From: Geodermatophilus ruber
GTDB lineage: Bacteria; Actinomycetota; Actinomycetes; Mycobacteriales; Geodermatophilaceae
Reading direction: 5' to 3'
DNA: 64,000 bases
Assembly: GCF_900114385.1 (NCBI RefSeq)
Contig: NZ_FOSW01000001.1
Span: forward strand, 434,001 to 498,000
Below, piece after piece: positions 1 through 8,701 of this stretch (positions are counted from its first letter, which is position 1; every line of letters starts with the position of its first letter). A program made the translations under genes and the position numbers. The notes below the pieces were generated by a model that was not told the origin of the DNA, made no database searches, and worked only from the letters and a program-made list of their open reading frames with translations.

Positions 1-851
1 GCAGGTCCCGCCAGCTGCGCAGCGGTACCCAGCCGAGGAGCTTCTCGGCCTTGGTGCTGGAGATGCCCGAGGCGTCCGGGCGGGCGACCGGCCGCAGCTC
101 GACGGCGTCGCCGAAGTGCCGGCGGACGAGCTCGTGCAACGGCAGACCGTTGGCGTTGTCGGCGGCGGCCGCGTACAGCACCTCGTGCCCGGTCGTGTCG
201 CCCGCGACCGCGGCAGCCAGCAGGTCGGCCAGGTCGTCGACCACGACGTAGGACCAGAACGAGGCGCTCCGGTCGGCGCCCTGGGCCCGCACGATCGGCC
301 CCACGTTGCGCTCGATGTTGCCCTCCCACTGCACCCACGTCGGCCGGATCGAGAAGGCGGTGAGGTCCGAGCGGGCCACGGCGGCGTCCATCAGCTTCTC
401 GCCGAACCACTTCGAGAGGGCGTAGGGGTCCTGCGGGGCGATCGGGTGCCCCTCGTCGATCGGCGCGTACTGGGCGTGGAAGTAGCGCCGGGGATAGGAG
501 AACCCGGGCACGGTCTCGCTCGAGATGTGCACGAACCGGCCGACTCCGCTGCGCTCGGCCGCCTCGAGCGTGTGGTAGGTCGCCATGAGGTTGGTGCCGA
601 AGATGACGTGCGGTGGGTTCTTCGCCGGGCTCGGGATGGCGGCGGCGTGCACCACCGCCTCGTGGCCGGGCACGACCGCGGCCGCGTGCCCGGCATCGGT
701 GAGGTCGGCCTGGACGTACCGGACCTCGCCGGCGCGCTCGTAGACCGGCGGCTGCCGGTCTACCGCGGTGATTTCGTGCCCGTCCCGCATCAGCCGGTCC
801 ACAGCCGCCGCGCCGACCTTGCCGCGGGCCCCCGTCACCAGGATGCGCATG
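1..851 (-). CDS. NAD-dependent epimerase/dehydratase (partial, C-terminus off the left edge)
   Basis: An extended short-chain dehydrogenase of the NAD-dependent epimerase/dehydratase family, most likely acting on a sugar or small hydroxy/keto substrate in the cytosol. The ATG at 851 opens with the Rossmann glycine motif GARGKVG at residues 7-13. A YALSK motif (the YxxxK catalytic pair) lies about two thirds of the way along the visible part. The reading frame stays open to base 1, so the C-terminus is missing. It is divergent from the hydrolase at 981, and the 129 bp between them must hold both promoters. The substrate cannot be read from the sequence. Confidence 0.85.
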
Positions 852-980
852 CCTCGGGATACCCCTCACGCCCGATCCCGCACCCGGCCCGCGGCGTGTC
901 GCCGGCCGACCCGCCGGCGCGGCACCGAGGACTACCGTCGTCCGCACCAGCTGGCCGGCGTCCGGAGAGGGGCGGGGCTG

Positions 981-1748
981 ATGGCGACGTTCGTGCTCGT
1001 GCACGCCGCCTGGTTCGGCGGCTGGTGCTGGCGGAGGCTCGCGCCCCGGCTCCGGGCAGCCGGGCACGACGTCCTCACCCCGACCCTCACCGGGCTCGGT
1101 GAGCGCGCGCACCTGCTCGACCACGGGATCGACCTGCTCACGCACGTCGAGGACGTCGTCAACGTGCTGGTCTACGAGGACCTGGACCGGGTCGTGCTCG
1201 TGGGCAGCAGCTCCGCGGGGATGGTGATCACCGGTGTCGCCGACCGGGTGCCGGAGCGGGTGGCCGAGCTGGCCTACGTGGACGCCTTCGTGCCCGAGGA
1301 CGGCCAGTCCCTGTTCGACCTGATCGGGCCGGAGCACCGGGCAGCGATGGAGGAGCTCGTCGCGACAGAGGGCGACGGGTGGCTGCTGCCCCGGTTCGCG
1401 CCACCGCCGTGGGAGGAGATCCTGCCCCGGCTCTGGGAGATCACCGACCCGGCCGAGCTGGCGTGGCTGGTGCCCCGGCTGCGCGCGACACCGGTCGGGC
1501 ACTTCACGCGGGCGCTGCGGCTGGGAGACCCGGCGGCCCGGGCGCCGACCCGCAGCTACGTCCGCTGCGTGCGCTTCCCGCACGCGGGGCTCGACCGGTT
1601 CGCGGAGCGGGCACGGGAGAGTGCGGACTGGCGGCACCGCACGCTGGACTGCTCCCACATCCCGCACGTCACCTGCCCCCGGGAGCTGGCCGCCGTCCTG
1701 CTCGAGCTGGTGCCGAGCGACCGCGCGGGGGTGCCCGCCGGGAGGTGA
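981..1748 (+). CDS. alpha/beta hydrolase (salicylate esterase/EstC-like)
   Basis: A 255-residue alpha/beta hydrolase. The N-terminus MATFVLVHAAWFGGW is the oxyanion-hole region typical of the plant salicylic-acid-binding-protein/EstC esterase group. The nucleophile elbow is GSSSAG, a G-x-S-x-A/G variant, and a late histidine in CSHIPH is the probable catalytic base. I start at the ATG at 981 because the family begins directly with this beta strand. The same frame is open upstream, but that part is low-complexity arginine-rich translation. The substrate (an ester or lactone) is unknown. It stands alone, with a convergent ligase downstream. Confidence 0.85.
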   Translation: MATFVLVHAAWFGGWCWRRLAPRLRAAGHDVLTPTLTGLGERAHLLDHGIDLLTHVEDVVNVLVYEDLDRVVLVGSSSAGMVITGVADRVPERVAELAYVDAFVPEDGQSLFDLIGPEHRAAMEELVATEGDGWLLPRFAPPPWEEILPRLWEITDPAELAWLVPRLRATPVGHFTRALRLGDPAARAPTRSYVRCVRFPHAGLDRFAERARESADWRHRTLDCSHIPHVTCPRELAAVLLELVPSDRAGVPAGR

Positions 1749-1763
1749 GCGGGACGGCGCCGC

Positions 1764-3764
1764 TCAGCGGGCGCCGCGGGCGTGCGCCAGTGCGACGTAG
1801 TGCTCGACGGCGGCCGGGTCGTCGACCGCGCCGACGTTGAGGGCCGTGGCCGGGTCGACCCCCTGGAAGAGCCGCTTGAGCGGCACCTCGAGCCGCTTGC
1901 CGGTGCGGGTGCGCGGGACGGCGGGCACCACGAGGATCTCGTCGGGGACGTGGCGGGGGCTGGCCTGGCGGCGGATGGCATCCGTGATCGCGGTGCGGAG
2001 CTCGTCGGTGAGCTCCTCCCCCGGCGCCAGCTGGACGAACAGCGGCATCCAGTAGCTCCCGTCGCGCTGCTCCACGCCGAGGACGACGCAGTCCACGAGC
2101 TCGGGGATGGATTCGACGGCGGCGTAGATGTCCGCCGTCCCCATGCGGACGCCCCCGCGGTTGAGCGTGGAGTCCGACCGGCCGGTGATGATGCAGGTGC
2201 CCCGCTCGGTCACCTCCATCCAGTCGCCGTGCCGCCAGACGCCGGGCCAGGGCTCGAAGTAGGCCTCGCGGTAGCGCTGCCCCTGGGGGTCGTTCCAGAA
2301 GTGGAGCGGCATCGAGGGCATGGGTGCGGTGACCACCAGCTCACCGAGCTCCCCGACCACGGGCTCGCCCCGCTCGTCCCAGGAGGCAGCGGCGACGCCG
2401 AGCATCGGCCGTTGCAGCTCGCCGGCGGTGACCGGCAGCAGCAGCGAGCTGCCGATGAAGCCGGTGGCGACGTCGGTCCCGCCCGAGAGCGACCCCAGGA
2501 AGACGTCGGGCTTCACCGCGTCGTACACCCACGAGAAGGCCGACGCGGGCAGCGGCGATCCGGTGGAGCCGATGGACCGCAGCGCCGACAGGTCGTGGGC
2601 GTCACCGGGCCGGAGGCCGGCCTTCTCGCAGGCGGTGAGGTAGCCGGCGCTGGTGCCGAGGTAGGTGAGCCGGGTCTGTGCGGCGAGGGCGAACTGGGCG
2701 TCGATCCCGGGGTACGCGGGGGCGCCGTCGTGGACCACCACGGTTGCACCGCACAGCAGCGCCGAGGTGGCGATGTTCCACATGATCCAGGCGGTGGAGG
2801 CGTACCAGTAGAAGCGGTCGCCGGGGCGGACGTCGCCGTGCAGGGCCAGCTGCTTGCACTCCTCGAGAGCGACCCCGCCGTGCCCGTGCACGATGCCCTT
2901 GGGCAGGCCGGTGGTGCCCGAGGAGTAGACGATCCACAGCGGGTGGTCGAACGGCAGCGGCTCGAAGCGCGGCTCCTGCTCGTCGGCGACCGCCTCCGCC
3001 CACGGCAGGGCACCCATCGGCACCTCGTCCGGGAAGAGCCGCGGAACGGCGATCGTGGCCCGGATGCCGGGCAGGGCGCTGCGCAGTTCGGTGACGACGT
3101 CGCGGCGGTCGTACTCCCTGCCGTTCCATCGGTAGCCGTCGACGGCCACGAGCACGGTGGGCTCGATCTGGGCGAAGCGGTCCAGCACGCTGCGGGTGCC
3201 GAAGTCCGGCGCGCAGGAGGACCAGACGGCCCCGATGGAGGCCGCGCCGAGGAAGGCGACGACCGCCTCCGGCACGTTCGGCAGGTAGCCCACGACCCGG
3301 TCGCCGCGCTGCACGCCGAGCCGGCGCAGGGTGGCGGCGAAGGCGCCGACCCGGGCCCGCAGCGCCGCCCAGCTCACCTCGACGGGCTCGCGGTCCTCGG
3401 CGACGGCGATCAGCGCCGGGGAGTCGGCGGGCACGGTGCCGTCCACCGCGTGCCGGAGCGCCTGCGCGGCGTAGTTCAGCGTGCTGCCGGGGAACCAGAC
3501 GGCGCCGGGCATCTCCCGCTGCGGGAGGACCTCCTCGTCGGGGACGCCGGGCAGCACACCGGTCCAGCCGGCGACGTCGCCCCAGAACTGGTCGAGGTGC
3601 TCGACCGACCAGCGCCAGATCGCGTCGTAGTCCGGGGGGTCACCGAAGTCCAGGCCGCGCCGCTGCGCGACCTCAGCGGCGAATTGCGCGAGCCGGGTGG
3701 CCCGCATCGATTCCGGCGTCGGCCGCCAGAGGACCGTGGGCTCGGCTGAGGTGTCGCTGGTCAC
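1764..3764 (-). CDS. acetoacetyl-CoA ligase (acetoacetate-CoA ligase)
   Basis: An ANL-superfamily acyl-adenylating enzyme of 666 residues, the usual length for acetoacetyl-CoA synthetase. It activates acetoacetate (or a related short keto/acyl acid) with ATP and CoA. The AMP-binding P-loop SSGTTGLPKG is at residues 281-290, a GGTDV motif follows in the second half, and the C-terminal catalytic lysine is in RTGKRLE near residue 623. The N-terminal WRPTPE...F region matches the ACAS_N domain of this subfamily. The GTG at 3764 is chosen because AAGG sits about 8 bases upstream. The open frame runs on to 4352, but that extension is unrelated to the family. Divergent from the DUF2237 gene. Confidence 0.88.
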   Translation of the reverse strand: MTSDTSAEPTVLWRPTPESMRATRLAQFAAEVAQRRGLDFGDPPDYDAIWRWSVEHLDQFWGDVAGWTGVLPGVPDEEVLPQREMPGAVWFPGSTLNYAAQALRHAVDGTVPADSPALIAVAEDREPVEVSWAALRARVGAFAATLRRLGVQRGDRVVGYLPNVPEAVVAFLGAASIGAVWSSCAPDFGTRSVLDRFAQIEPTVLVAVDGYRWNGREYDRRDVVTELRSALPGIRATIAVPRLFPDEVPMGALPWAEAVADEQEPRFEPLPFDHPLWIVYSSGTTGLPKGIVHGHGGVALEECKQLALHGDVRPGDRFYWYASTAWIMWNIATSALLCGATVVVHDGAPAYPGIDAQFALAAQTRLTYLGTSAGYLTACEKAGLRPGDAHDLSALRSIGSTGSPLPASAFSWVYDAVKPDVFLGSLSGGTDVATGFIGSSLLLPVTAGELQRPMLGVAAASWDERGEPVVGELGELVVTAPMPSMPLHFWNDPQGQRYREAYFEPWPGVWRHGDWMEVTERGTCIITGRSDSTLNRGGVRMGTADIYAAVESIPELVDCVVLGVEQRDGSYWMPLFVQLAPGEELTDELRTAITDAIRRQASPRHVPDEILVVPAVPRTRTGKRLEVPLKRLFQGVDPATALNVGAVDDPAAVEHYVALAHARGAR

Positions 3765-3807
3765 ACGGGCACCTTGCCACCCCGGTCCCGAGCCCGGCGG
3801 CCACCGA

Positions 3808-3857
3808 TGTGCGCTGAGCGTGGTCTCACCACCCCGCGAGACCACCCTGGGCGCACA
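3808..3857. promoter_or_regulatory. interrupted palindrome between divergent genes
   Basis: Left arm TGTGCGC (3808-3814) plus GTGGTCTC (3820-3827) mirrors GAGACCAC (3838-3845) plus GCGCACA (3851-3857). That gives 7- and 8-bp stems separated by a 5x5 internal mismatch. It lies between the start of the acetoacetyl-CoA ligase gene and the start of the DUF2237 gene. It could be an operator for either gene or a mobile hairpin repeat. No regulator can be named. Confidence 0.4.
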
Positions 3858-3920
3858 ACGGCGTCGCGAGCCGGGGCGGCAGAGGGGTGACCGGAGGAGC
3901 GCCGACCTCGGGAGGCCAGC

Positions 3921-4337
3921 ATGATGGCGTCGATGAGCGAGCCGGACAACGTCGAGCGGAACGTCCTGGGCGGGCTGCTGGAACCGTGCGGCGTCGATCC
4001 GATGACCGGCTTCTACCGCACCGGCTCGTGCAGCAGCGGCCCCGACGACGTCGGCAGCCACACCGTCTGCGCCGTCGTGTCGGCGGAGTTCCTCGAGATG
4101 CAGCGCCGGCTCGGCAACGACCTGACCACCGCGCGTCCGGAGTACGGGTTCCCCGGGCTGCGGCCGGGCGACCGCTGGTGCGTCGTCGCCGTACGGTGGC
4201 TGCAGGCCTACCAGGCCGGGGCGGCCGCGGCCGTCGTCCTGGCCGCCACCCACGAGCGCGCGCTCGAGATCGTGCCGATCGAGGCGCTGCGGCAGCACGC
4301 CGTCGACGTCCCCGACGACCTCAGCGGCCTCGAATGA
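3921..4337 (+). CDS. DUF2237 family protein
   Basis: A 138-residue cytosolic protein of the DUF2237 family, which has no assigned biochemical function. Conserved family stretches are all present: NVLGGLLEPC near residue 15, GVDPMTGFYRTG, DDVGSHTVCA and GFPGLRPGDRWCVVAVRW. Several cysteines are conserved. GGGAGG at 3910-3915 is well spaced from the ATG at 3921 (ATG at 3924 and 3933 are also possible). It lies 35 bp upstream of glutathione peroxidase and probably shares its transcript. Confidence 0.85.
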   Translation: MMASMSEPDNVERNVLGGLLEPCGVDPMTGFYRTGSCSSGPDDVGSHTVCAVVSAEFLEMQRRLGNDLTTARPEYGFPGLRPGDRWCVVAVRWLQAYQAGAAAAVVLAATHERALEIVPIEALRQHAVDVPDDLSGLE

Positions 4338-4372
4338 CCCGGCCACGCACACCCTGAGGAGAACGAACGCCC

Positions 4373-4867
4373 ATGAGCGACCTGCTGGAGCTCCCCGTCA
4401 CCACGCTGCAGGGCGAGGCCACCACGGTCGGCGGCCTGACCGGCGGGCACGCGGCGCTCGTGGTCAACGTCGCCAGCCAGTGCGGCCTGACCCCGCAGTA
4501 CAGCCAGCTCGAGGCGCTGCAGCAGGAGCTCGGCCCCCGTGGCCTCACCGTCCTGGGCGTCCCCTGCAACCAGTTCGCCGGGCAGGAGCCGGGCACCGCC
4601 GAGGAGATCGCCGGGTTCTGCTCGACCACCTACGGCGTCACCTTCCCGTTGACCGAGAAGCTGCAGGTCAACGGGGCCGGCGCACACCCGCTCTTCCAGC
4701 GGCTGACCGAGGCGCCCGACGCCACCGGCGAGGCCGGCGACGTCCAGTGGAACTTCGAGAAGTGGCTGATCGACGGCAACGGCGAGGTCCGCGCCCGGTT
4801 CCGGTCGCGCACCCAGCCCGACTCCCCCGAGGTCCGGCACGCGATCGAGGAAGTGCTCTCCCGATGA
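4373..4867 (+). CDS. glutathione peroxidase family thiol peroxidase
   Basis: A 164-residue thioredoxin-fold peroxidase of the glutathione peroxidase family. In actinobacteria, which make mycothiol rather than glutathione, such Cys-type enzymes normally draw electrons from thioredoxin. The peroxidatic Cys37 is in VASQCG. A second Cys65 with Gln67 is in PCNQF, and Trp126 is in WNFEKW, completing the C-Q-W active site. The stop overlaps the ATG of the next gene (ATGA), so it is translationally coupled to the Rv2466c-like protein, consistent with a joint thiol redox or oxidative-stress role. Confidence 0.92.
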   Translation: MSDLLELPVTTLQGEATTVGGLTGGHAALVVNVASQCGLTPQYSQLEALQQELGPRGLTVLGVPCNQFAGQEPGTAEEIAGFCSTTYGVTFPLTEKLQVNGAGAHPLFQRLTEAPDATGEAGDVQWNFEKWLIDGNGEVRARFRSRTQPDSPEVRHAIEEVLSR

Positions 4868-5580
4868 GCGACGCCGACCTGCGCTTCTGGTTCGACCCGG
4901 TCTGCCCGTTCGCCTGGATGACCAGCAAGTGGGTCCGCCAGGTCACCAGGCAGCGGCCGTACCGCGTGGAGTGGCGGCTGATCTCCCTGCGGCTGCTCAA
5001 CCGGCACGTCGACTACGACGCCCAGTTCCCTCCGGAGTACGAGGCCGGGCACACCGCGGGGCTGCGCCTGCTGCGGGTCGCCGCCCGCGCCCGGGCCGAG
5101 CACGGCCCGGACGTCCTGGACCGGCTCTACGCCGCGATGGGCGCCCGGATCTTCGAGGCCGAGCAGGTGCGGGGCGAGGAGCAGCGCGGCCGGAAGGAGT
5201 TCGTCGAGCCGATCCTCGCCGAGGCCGGGCTGCCGACGAGCCTGGCCGACGCCCTCGACAACGAGTCCTGGGACACCGAGATCCAGGCCGAGACCGACGA
5301 GGCGTTGCGCCTGACCGGCAAGGACGTCGGAACGCCGATCCTCCAGTTCGGGCCGCCCGCGGGCCCGGCGTTCTTCGGCCCGGTGATCAGCCGGCTGCCC
5401 GGTGACGCCGAGGCCGGGGAGCTGTGGGACCACGTCGTCGCCCTCGCCCGGTTCCCGGGTTTCGCCGAGCTCAAGCGGAGCCTGCGCGAGCAGCCGCAGC
5501 TGCCGGCGTTCGGGGTGCGGCCCGGTGAGGTCGGCCGACAGGAGGACTGGCACGGCGGCAGCCGCCGCCAGCACCGCTGA
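4864..5580 (+). CDS. DsbA-fold protein of the mycothiol-dependent nitroreductase (Rv2466c) family
   Basis: A 238-residue DsbA-like thioredoxin-fold protein related to mycobacterial Rv2466c, which uses mycothiol to reduce oxidised thiols and nitro-prodrugs. Family signatures are the opening FWFDPVCPFAW, DVGTPIL, FFGPVISRLP and the C-terminal ARFPGFAELKRS. The active-site motif is C14-P-F-A17. Rv2466c carries CPWC, so the resolving cysteine is absent here and a monothiol mechanism is implied. The ATG overlaps the stop of the glutathione peroxidase gene. A short Arg/Gly tail follows the family core. Confidence 0.82.
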   Translation: MSDADLRFWFDPVCPFAWMTSKWVRQVTRQRPYRVEWRLISLRLLNRHVDYDAQFPPEYEAGHTAGLRLLRVAARARAEHGPDVLDRLYAAMGARIFEAEQVRGEEQRGRKEFVEPILAEAGLPTSLADALDNESWDTEIQAETDEALRLTGKDVGTPILQFGPPAGPAFFGPVISRLPGDAEAGELWDHVVALARFPGFAELKRSLREQPQLPAFGVRPGEVGRQEDWHGGSRRQHR

Positions 5581-5601
5581 CCTGGGACTGGACAGCCCAG
5601 C

Positions 5602-5620
5602 TAAGGTAAGGCTCCCCTAT
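5602..5620 (+). promoter_or_regulatory. iron box (IdeR/DmdR-type operator)
   Basis: TAAGGTAAGGCTCCCCTAT matches 14 of 19 positions of the actinobacterial iron-box consensus TTAGGTTAGGCTAACCTAA. It lies 26 bp upstream of the start of the siderophore permease gene. This is the position expected for iron-dependent repression by an IdeR/DmdR protein, which is encoded elsewhere. Confidence 0.72.
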
Positions 5621-5646
5621 CTGGCCAGCTGTCCCGGGAGCCGCTC

Positions 5647-6720
5647 GTGTCGCCGACGACCACCGCTGCCCGGGGCATCCCGGACAACGTGGCGGCGCCG
5701 AGCCGGCACGGCCGCCTGACCCGGCGGCGCTCCCGGCTGCTCGGCGTCCTCGGGCTGCTCGTGCTCGTCGCGCTGGCGGCGATGGTGAGCATCGCCGTCG
5801 GCACCCGCTCGATCGGCCTGGGCACGGTGTGGCAGGCCCTCACCGACCCGGGCCTGGGCGGCGAGGAAGCGGTGATCATCCGCGAGCTGCGGCTGCCCCG
5901 CACCGCCCTGGGACTGCTCGTCGGCCTCGCCCTGGGCGTGGCCGGCGCCCTGGCCCAGGGGCACACCCGCAACCCCCTCGGCGACCCCGGCCTGCTCGGC
6001 GTCACCGCCGGCGCCTCGCTCGCCGTGGTCCTCGCCATCTGGCTCCTCGGCATCAGCACTCCGGCCGGTTACGTCTGGTTCGCCTTCGCCGGGGCGCTGA
6101 TCGGCACGGTCCTGGTCTTCGTCCTCGGCTCGGTCGGCCGCGGCGGGGCCACCCCGGTGACGCTCGCCCTGGCTGGCGCCGCGCTGTCGGCGCTCCTCTA
6201 CGCCCTCGTCCGCGCGATCCTCGTCAGCGACCAGCAGAGCCTCGACAGCTTCCGCTTCTGGGTGGTGGGCGCGCTGGCCGGCCGCGGGGCCGACATCGCC
6301 TGGCAGGTCGCGCCGTTCATCGTCGCCGGCCTCGTGCTCGCCCTGCTCAACGCCCCCGCGCTGGACCTGCTCGGCCTCGGCGAGGACGTCGCCCGCGGGC
6401 TGGGCCAGCGCATCTGGCTCGCGCGCGCCGTCGGGCTCGCCGCGGTCACGTTGCTCTGCGGCGCGGCCACCGCCGCCTGCGGGCCCATCGCCTTCGTGGG
6501 GCTGGTCGTGCCCCACGCGGTGCGCATGGTCACCGGCCCGGCCCACCGCTGGCTCGTCCCCTGCTCCGGGCTGCTGGGCGCGGCGTTCCTCCTGGCCGCC
6601 GACGTGCTCGGCCGCGTCGTGGCCCGCCCCGGCGAGGTGCAGGTCGGCATCGTCCTCGCGCTGCTCGGCGCGCCGTTCTTCATCGCGCTCATCCGCCGCC
6701 GCCGGCTGGCCGGCCCGTGA
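5647..6720 (+). CDS. ferric-siderophore ABC transporter permease (FecCD family), first subunit
   Basis: A 357-residue FecCD-family membrane permease that passes ferric siderophore across the cytoplasmic membrane. It has an arginine-rich cytosolic N-terminus and then about nine to ten hydrophobic helices. The conserved LRLPRTALGLLVGLALGVAG segment and RNPLGDPGLLG are both visible, as is the ATPase-contacting GLG...ARGLGQR loop. The GTG start at 5647 has GGGAG at 5636-5640. It forms an operon with the second permease (GTGA overlap) and the ATPase. No binding protein is encoded next to it; the two iron-box lipoproteins at 21.7 and 44.7 kb are candidates. Confidence 0.9.
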   Translation: MSPTTTAARGIPDNVAAPSRHGRLTRRRSRLLGVLGLLVLVALAAMVSIAVGTRSIGLGTVWQALTDPGLGGEEAVIIRELRLPRTALGLLVGLALGVAGALAQGHTRNPLGDPGLLGVTAGASLAVVLAIWLLGISTPAGYVWFAFAGALIGTVLVFVLGSVGRGGATPVTLALAGAALSALLYALVRAILVSDQQSLDSFRFWVVGALAGRGADIAWQVAPFIVAGLVLALLNAPALDLLGLGEDVARGLGQRIWLARAVGLAAVTLLCGAATAACGPIAFVGLVVPHAVRMVTGPAHRWLVPCSGLLGAAFLLAADVLGRVVARPGEVQVGIVLALLGAPFFIALIRRRRLAGP

Positions 6721-7805
6721 CGGCCACCGCACCGCGCACCGGCGCCCCGGCCGACCGCGGCCGGGCCGTCGTCCGGGTCGGCCCGGTCTCGGGGCGCTTC
6801 CGCTGGCGGCACCTGGCCGTCCCGGCCGTCACCGCGGTCGTCGTGGTGCTGCTGAGCGCGGTCAGCCTCGGCCGCGGCGACTTCCCGATCGGTGTGGGCG
6901 ACGTGCTGCGCACCCTCGTGGGCCTCGGCGAGGGCACGCAGGAGTTCATCGTCCTCGAGCTGCGCGCACCGCGGATCGTCGTCGGCCTGCTCGTGGGCGT
7001 CGCCCTCGGGCTGGCCGGCGCCCTGTTCCAGACCTTCGCCCGCAACCCGCTGGCCTCCCCCGACATCATGGGGATCACCCAGGGCGCCTCGGTCGGTGCG
7101 GTCGCGGCGATCGTCCTGGCCGGCACCTCGGGCACCGGGGCGCTGCTCGGCGGGCTCGGTGTCCCGCTCGCCGCGCTCCTCGGCGCCCTGGCCACCGGCG
7201 CGCTGCTGTTCGTCCTCGCCTGGCGCACGGGCATCGACGGCTACCGCCTGGTGCTGGTCGGCATCGCCCTGTGGGCGGTCGCCTCCGCGCTGACCGACTG
7301 GCTGCTCACCCGCGCCGAGGTCACCGACGCCACCGCGGCCTACGTGTGGATCACCGGCTCGCTCAACGCCCGGACCTGGGACCAGGCGGTCACCCTGGCG
7401 CTCTCGCTCGCGGTCCTGCTCCCGCTGGCGCTGGCGGCGACCCGGGCCCTGGGCGTCCTCCAGTTCGGTGACGACACCGCCCGCGGGCTGGGCGTGCGGC
7501 TGGCGACCACCCAGGCCGCCGTCGTGCTGCTCGCCGTCGCGCTCACCGCCGTGGCGGTGGCCGCGGCCGGCCCCGTCCAGTTCGTCGCGCTGGTGGTCCC
7601 CCAGATCGCCGTCCGGCTCGCCGGGGGTTCCCGCCCCCCGCTGCTCGCCTCGGGCCTGCTGGGCGCCGGGCTGGTCGTCGGCGCCGACCTGCTGACCCGC
7701 ACCGTCCTGCCCCAGGCCCTGCCCGTCGGCATCCTCACCGCCGCCATCGGCGCCCCGTACCTGCTCTGGCTCCTCGTCCGCGGAAGGCGGCGATCCACGC
7801 TGTGA
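6717..7805 (+). CDS. ferric-siderophore ABC transporter permease (FecCD family), second subunit
   Basis: A 362-residue FecCD permease, the partner of the upstream subunit in a heterodimeric importer. [20 protein letters not shown] and [11 protein letters not shown] are the family signatures, followed by repeated hydrophobic helices and the [10 protein letters not shown] coupling loop. The GTG at 6717 overlaps the preceding TGA, which sets the start. The frame is open far upstream, but that part is antisense-like Pro/Arg translation. Its own stop overlaps the ATPase start (GTGA), so the three genes are translationally coupled. Confidence 0.9.
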   Translation: MTATAPRTGAPADRGRAVVRVGPVSGRFRWRHLAVPAVTAVVVVLLSAVSLGRGDFPIGVGDVLRTLVGLGEGTQEFIVLELRAPRIVVGLLVGVALGLAGALFQTFARNPLASPDIMGITQGASVGAVAAIVLAGTSGTGALLGGLGVPLAALLGALATGALLFVLAWRTGIDGYRLVLVGIALWAVASALTDWLLTRAEVTDATAAYVWITGSLNARTWDQAVTLALSLAVLLPLALAATRALGVLQFGDDTARGLGVRLATTQAAVVLLAVALTAVAVAAAGPVQFVALVVPQIAVRLAGGSRPPLLASGLLGAGLVVGADLLTRTVLPQALPVGILTAAIGAPYLLWLLVRGRRRSTL

Positions 7806-8626
7806 CGACCACCCTGCACCCACCCGCGACGTCGATCGGACCGGTCCGTCTCGCCGCCGAGTCGGTCCGCCTGGCCTACGACGACCGGGTCGTCGTCCGC
7901 GAGCTGGACCTGCAGCTCGCCGACGGCTCGTTCACCGCGATCGTCGGCCCCAACGGCTGCGGCAAGTCCACGCTGCTGCGCGCGCTGGGCCGGCTGCTGC
8001 GGCCGGTCGAGGGCCGGGTCCTGCTCGACGGGCACGCCATCGAGAGGACGCCGACCCGCGAGGTGGCCAAGACGCTCGGCCTGCTCCCCCAGACCCCGGT
8101 CGCGCCGGAGGGGCTCACCGTGGCCGACCTGGTGGCCCGCGGCCGCCACCCGCACCAGTCCTGGCTCAGGCAGTGGTCGCGGGGCGACGAGGCCGCCGTC
8201 GCCGAGGCGCTGGCCTGGACCGACATGAGCGAGCTGGCCGACCGCCCGGTCGATGCCCTCTCCGGCGGCCAGCGGCAGCGGGCCTGGATCTCCATGGCCC
8301 TGGCCCAGGGCACCGACCTGCTGCTGCTCGACGAGCCGACGACCTACCTGGACCTCTCCCACCAGATCGACGTCCTCGAGCTGGTCGCCCGGCTGCACAC
8401 CGAGCGCGGGCGGACGGTCGTCGTCGTGCTGCACGACCTCAACCTCGCCGCGCGCTACGCGCAGCGGCTGGTCGCCATGAAGGACGGCGTCCTGGTGGCC
8501 TCGGGCACGCCGGCCGAGGTGCTCACCGAGGAGCTGCTCGCCGACGTCTTCGACCTCGAGGCGCGGATCGTGCCCGACCCGGTTGCCGGGACGCCGATGG
8601 TGGTGCCGGTCCGCCGGCTCCGCTGA
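7802..8626 (+). CDS. ferric-siderophore ABC transporter ATP-binding protein (FecE/FepC-like)
   Basis: A 274-residue ABC ATPase that powers the FecCD permease pair. Walker [10 protein letters not shown] is at 49-57, the Q-loop is in LLPQTP, the signature LSGGQRQR follows, Walker B plus D-loop is [12 protein letters not shown], and the switch histidine is in VLHDLN. The GTG at 7802 overlaps the upstream stop. The gene ends at 8626 and faces the siderophore-interacting protein gene on the other strand. A TGAAGGAG/CTCCTTC inverted repeat (8624-8631 and 8694-8700) flanks the 75-bp convergent gap. Confidence 0.93.
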   Translation: MTTTLHPPATSIGPVRLAAESVRLAYDDRVVVRELDLQLADGSFTAIVGPNGCGKSTLLRALGRLLRPVEGRVLLDGHAIERTPTREVAKTLGLLPQTPVAPEGLTVADLVARGRHPHQSWLRQWSRGDEAAVAEALAWTDMSELADRPVDALSGGQRQRAWISMALAQGTDLLLLDEPTTYLDLSHQIDVLELVARLHTERGRTVVVVLHDLNLAARYAQRLVAMKDGVLVASGTPAEVLTEELLADVFDLEARIVPDPVAGTPMVVPVRRLR

Positions 8627-8701
8627 AGGAGGACCCCCTACCCCGGCCCCGTCCAGGGCACCGCCCCGAGCCTGCGAGGGGTGGGAGGACGGGCTCCTTC
8701 T

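Noticed and set aside
1782-3749. 655-codon open frame on the plus strand opposite the acetoacetyl-CoA ligase gene
   Set aside because: Pro/Arg/Gly-rich translation with no family sequence; typical antisense open frame of high-GC DNA over a well-supported enzyme.
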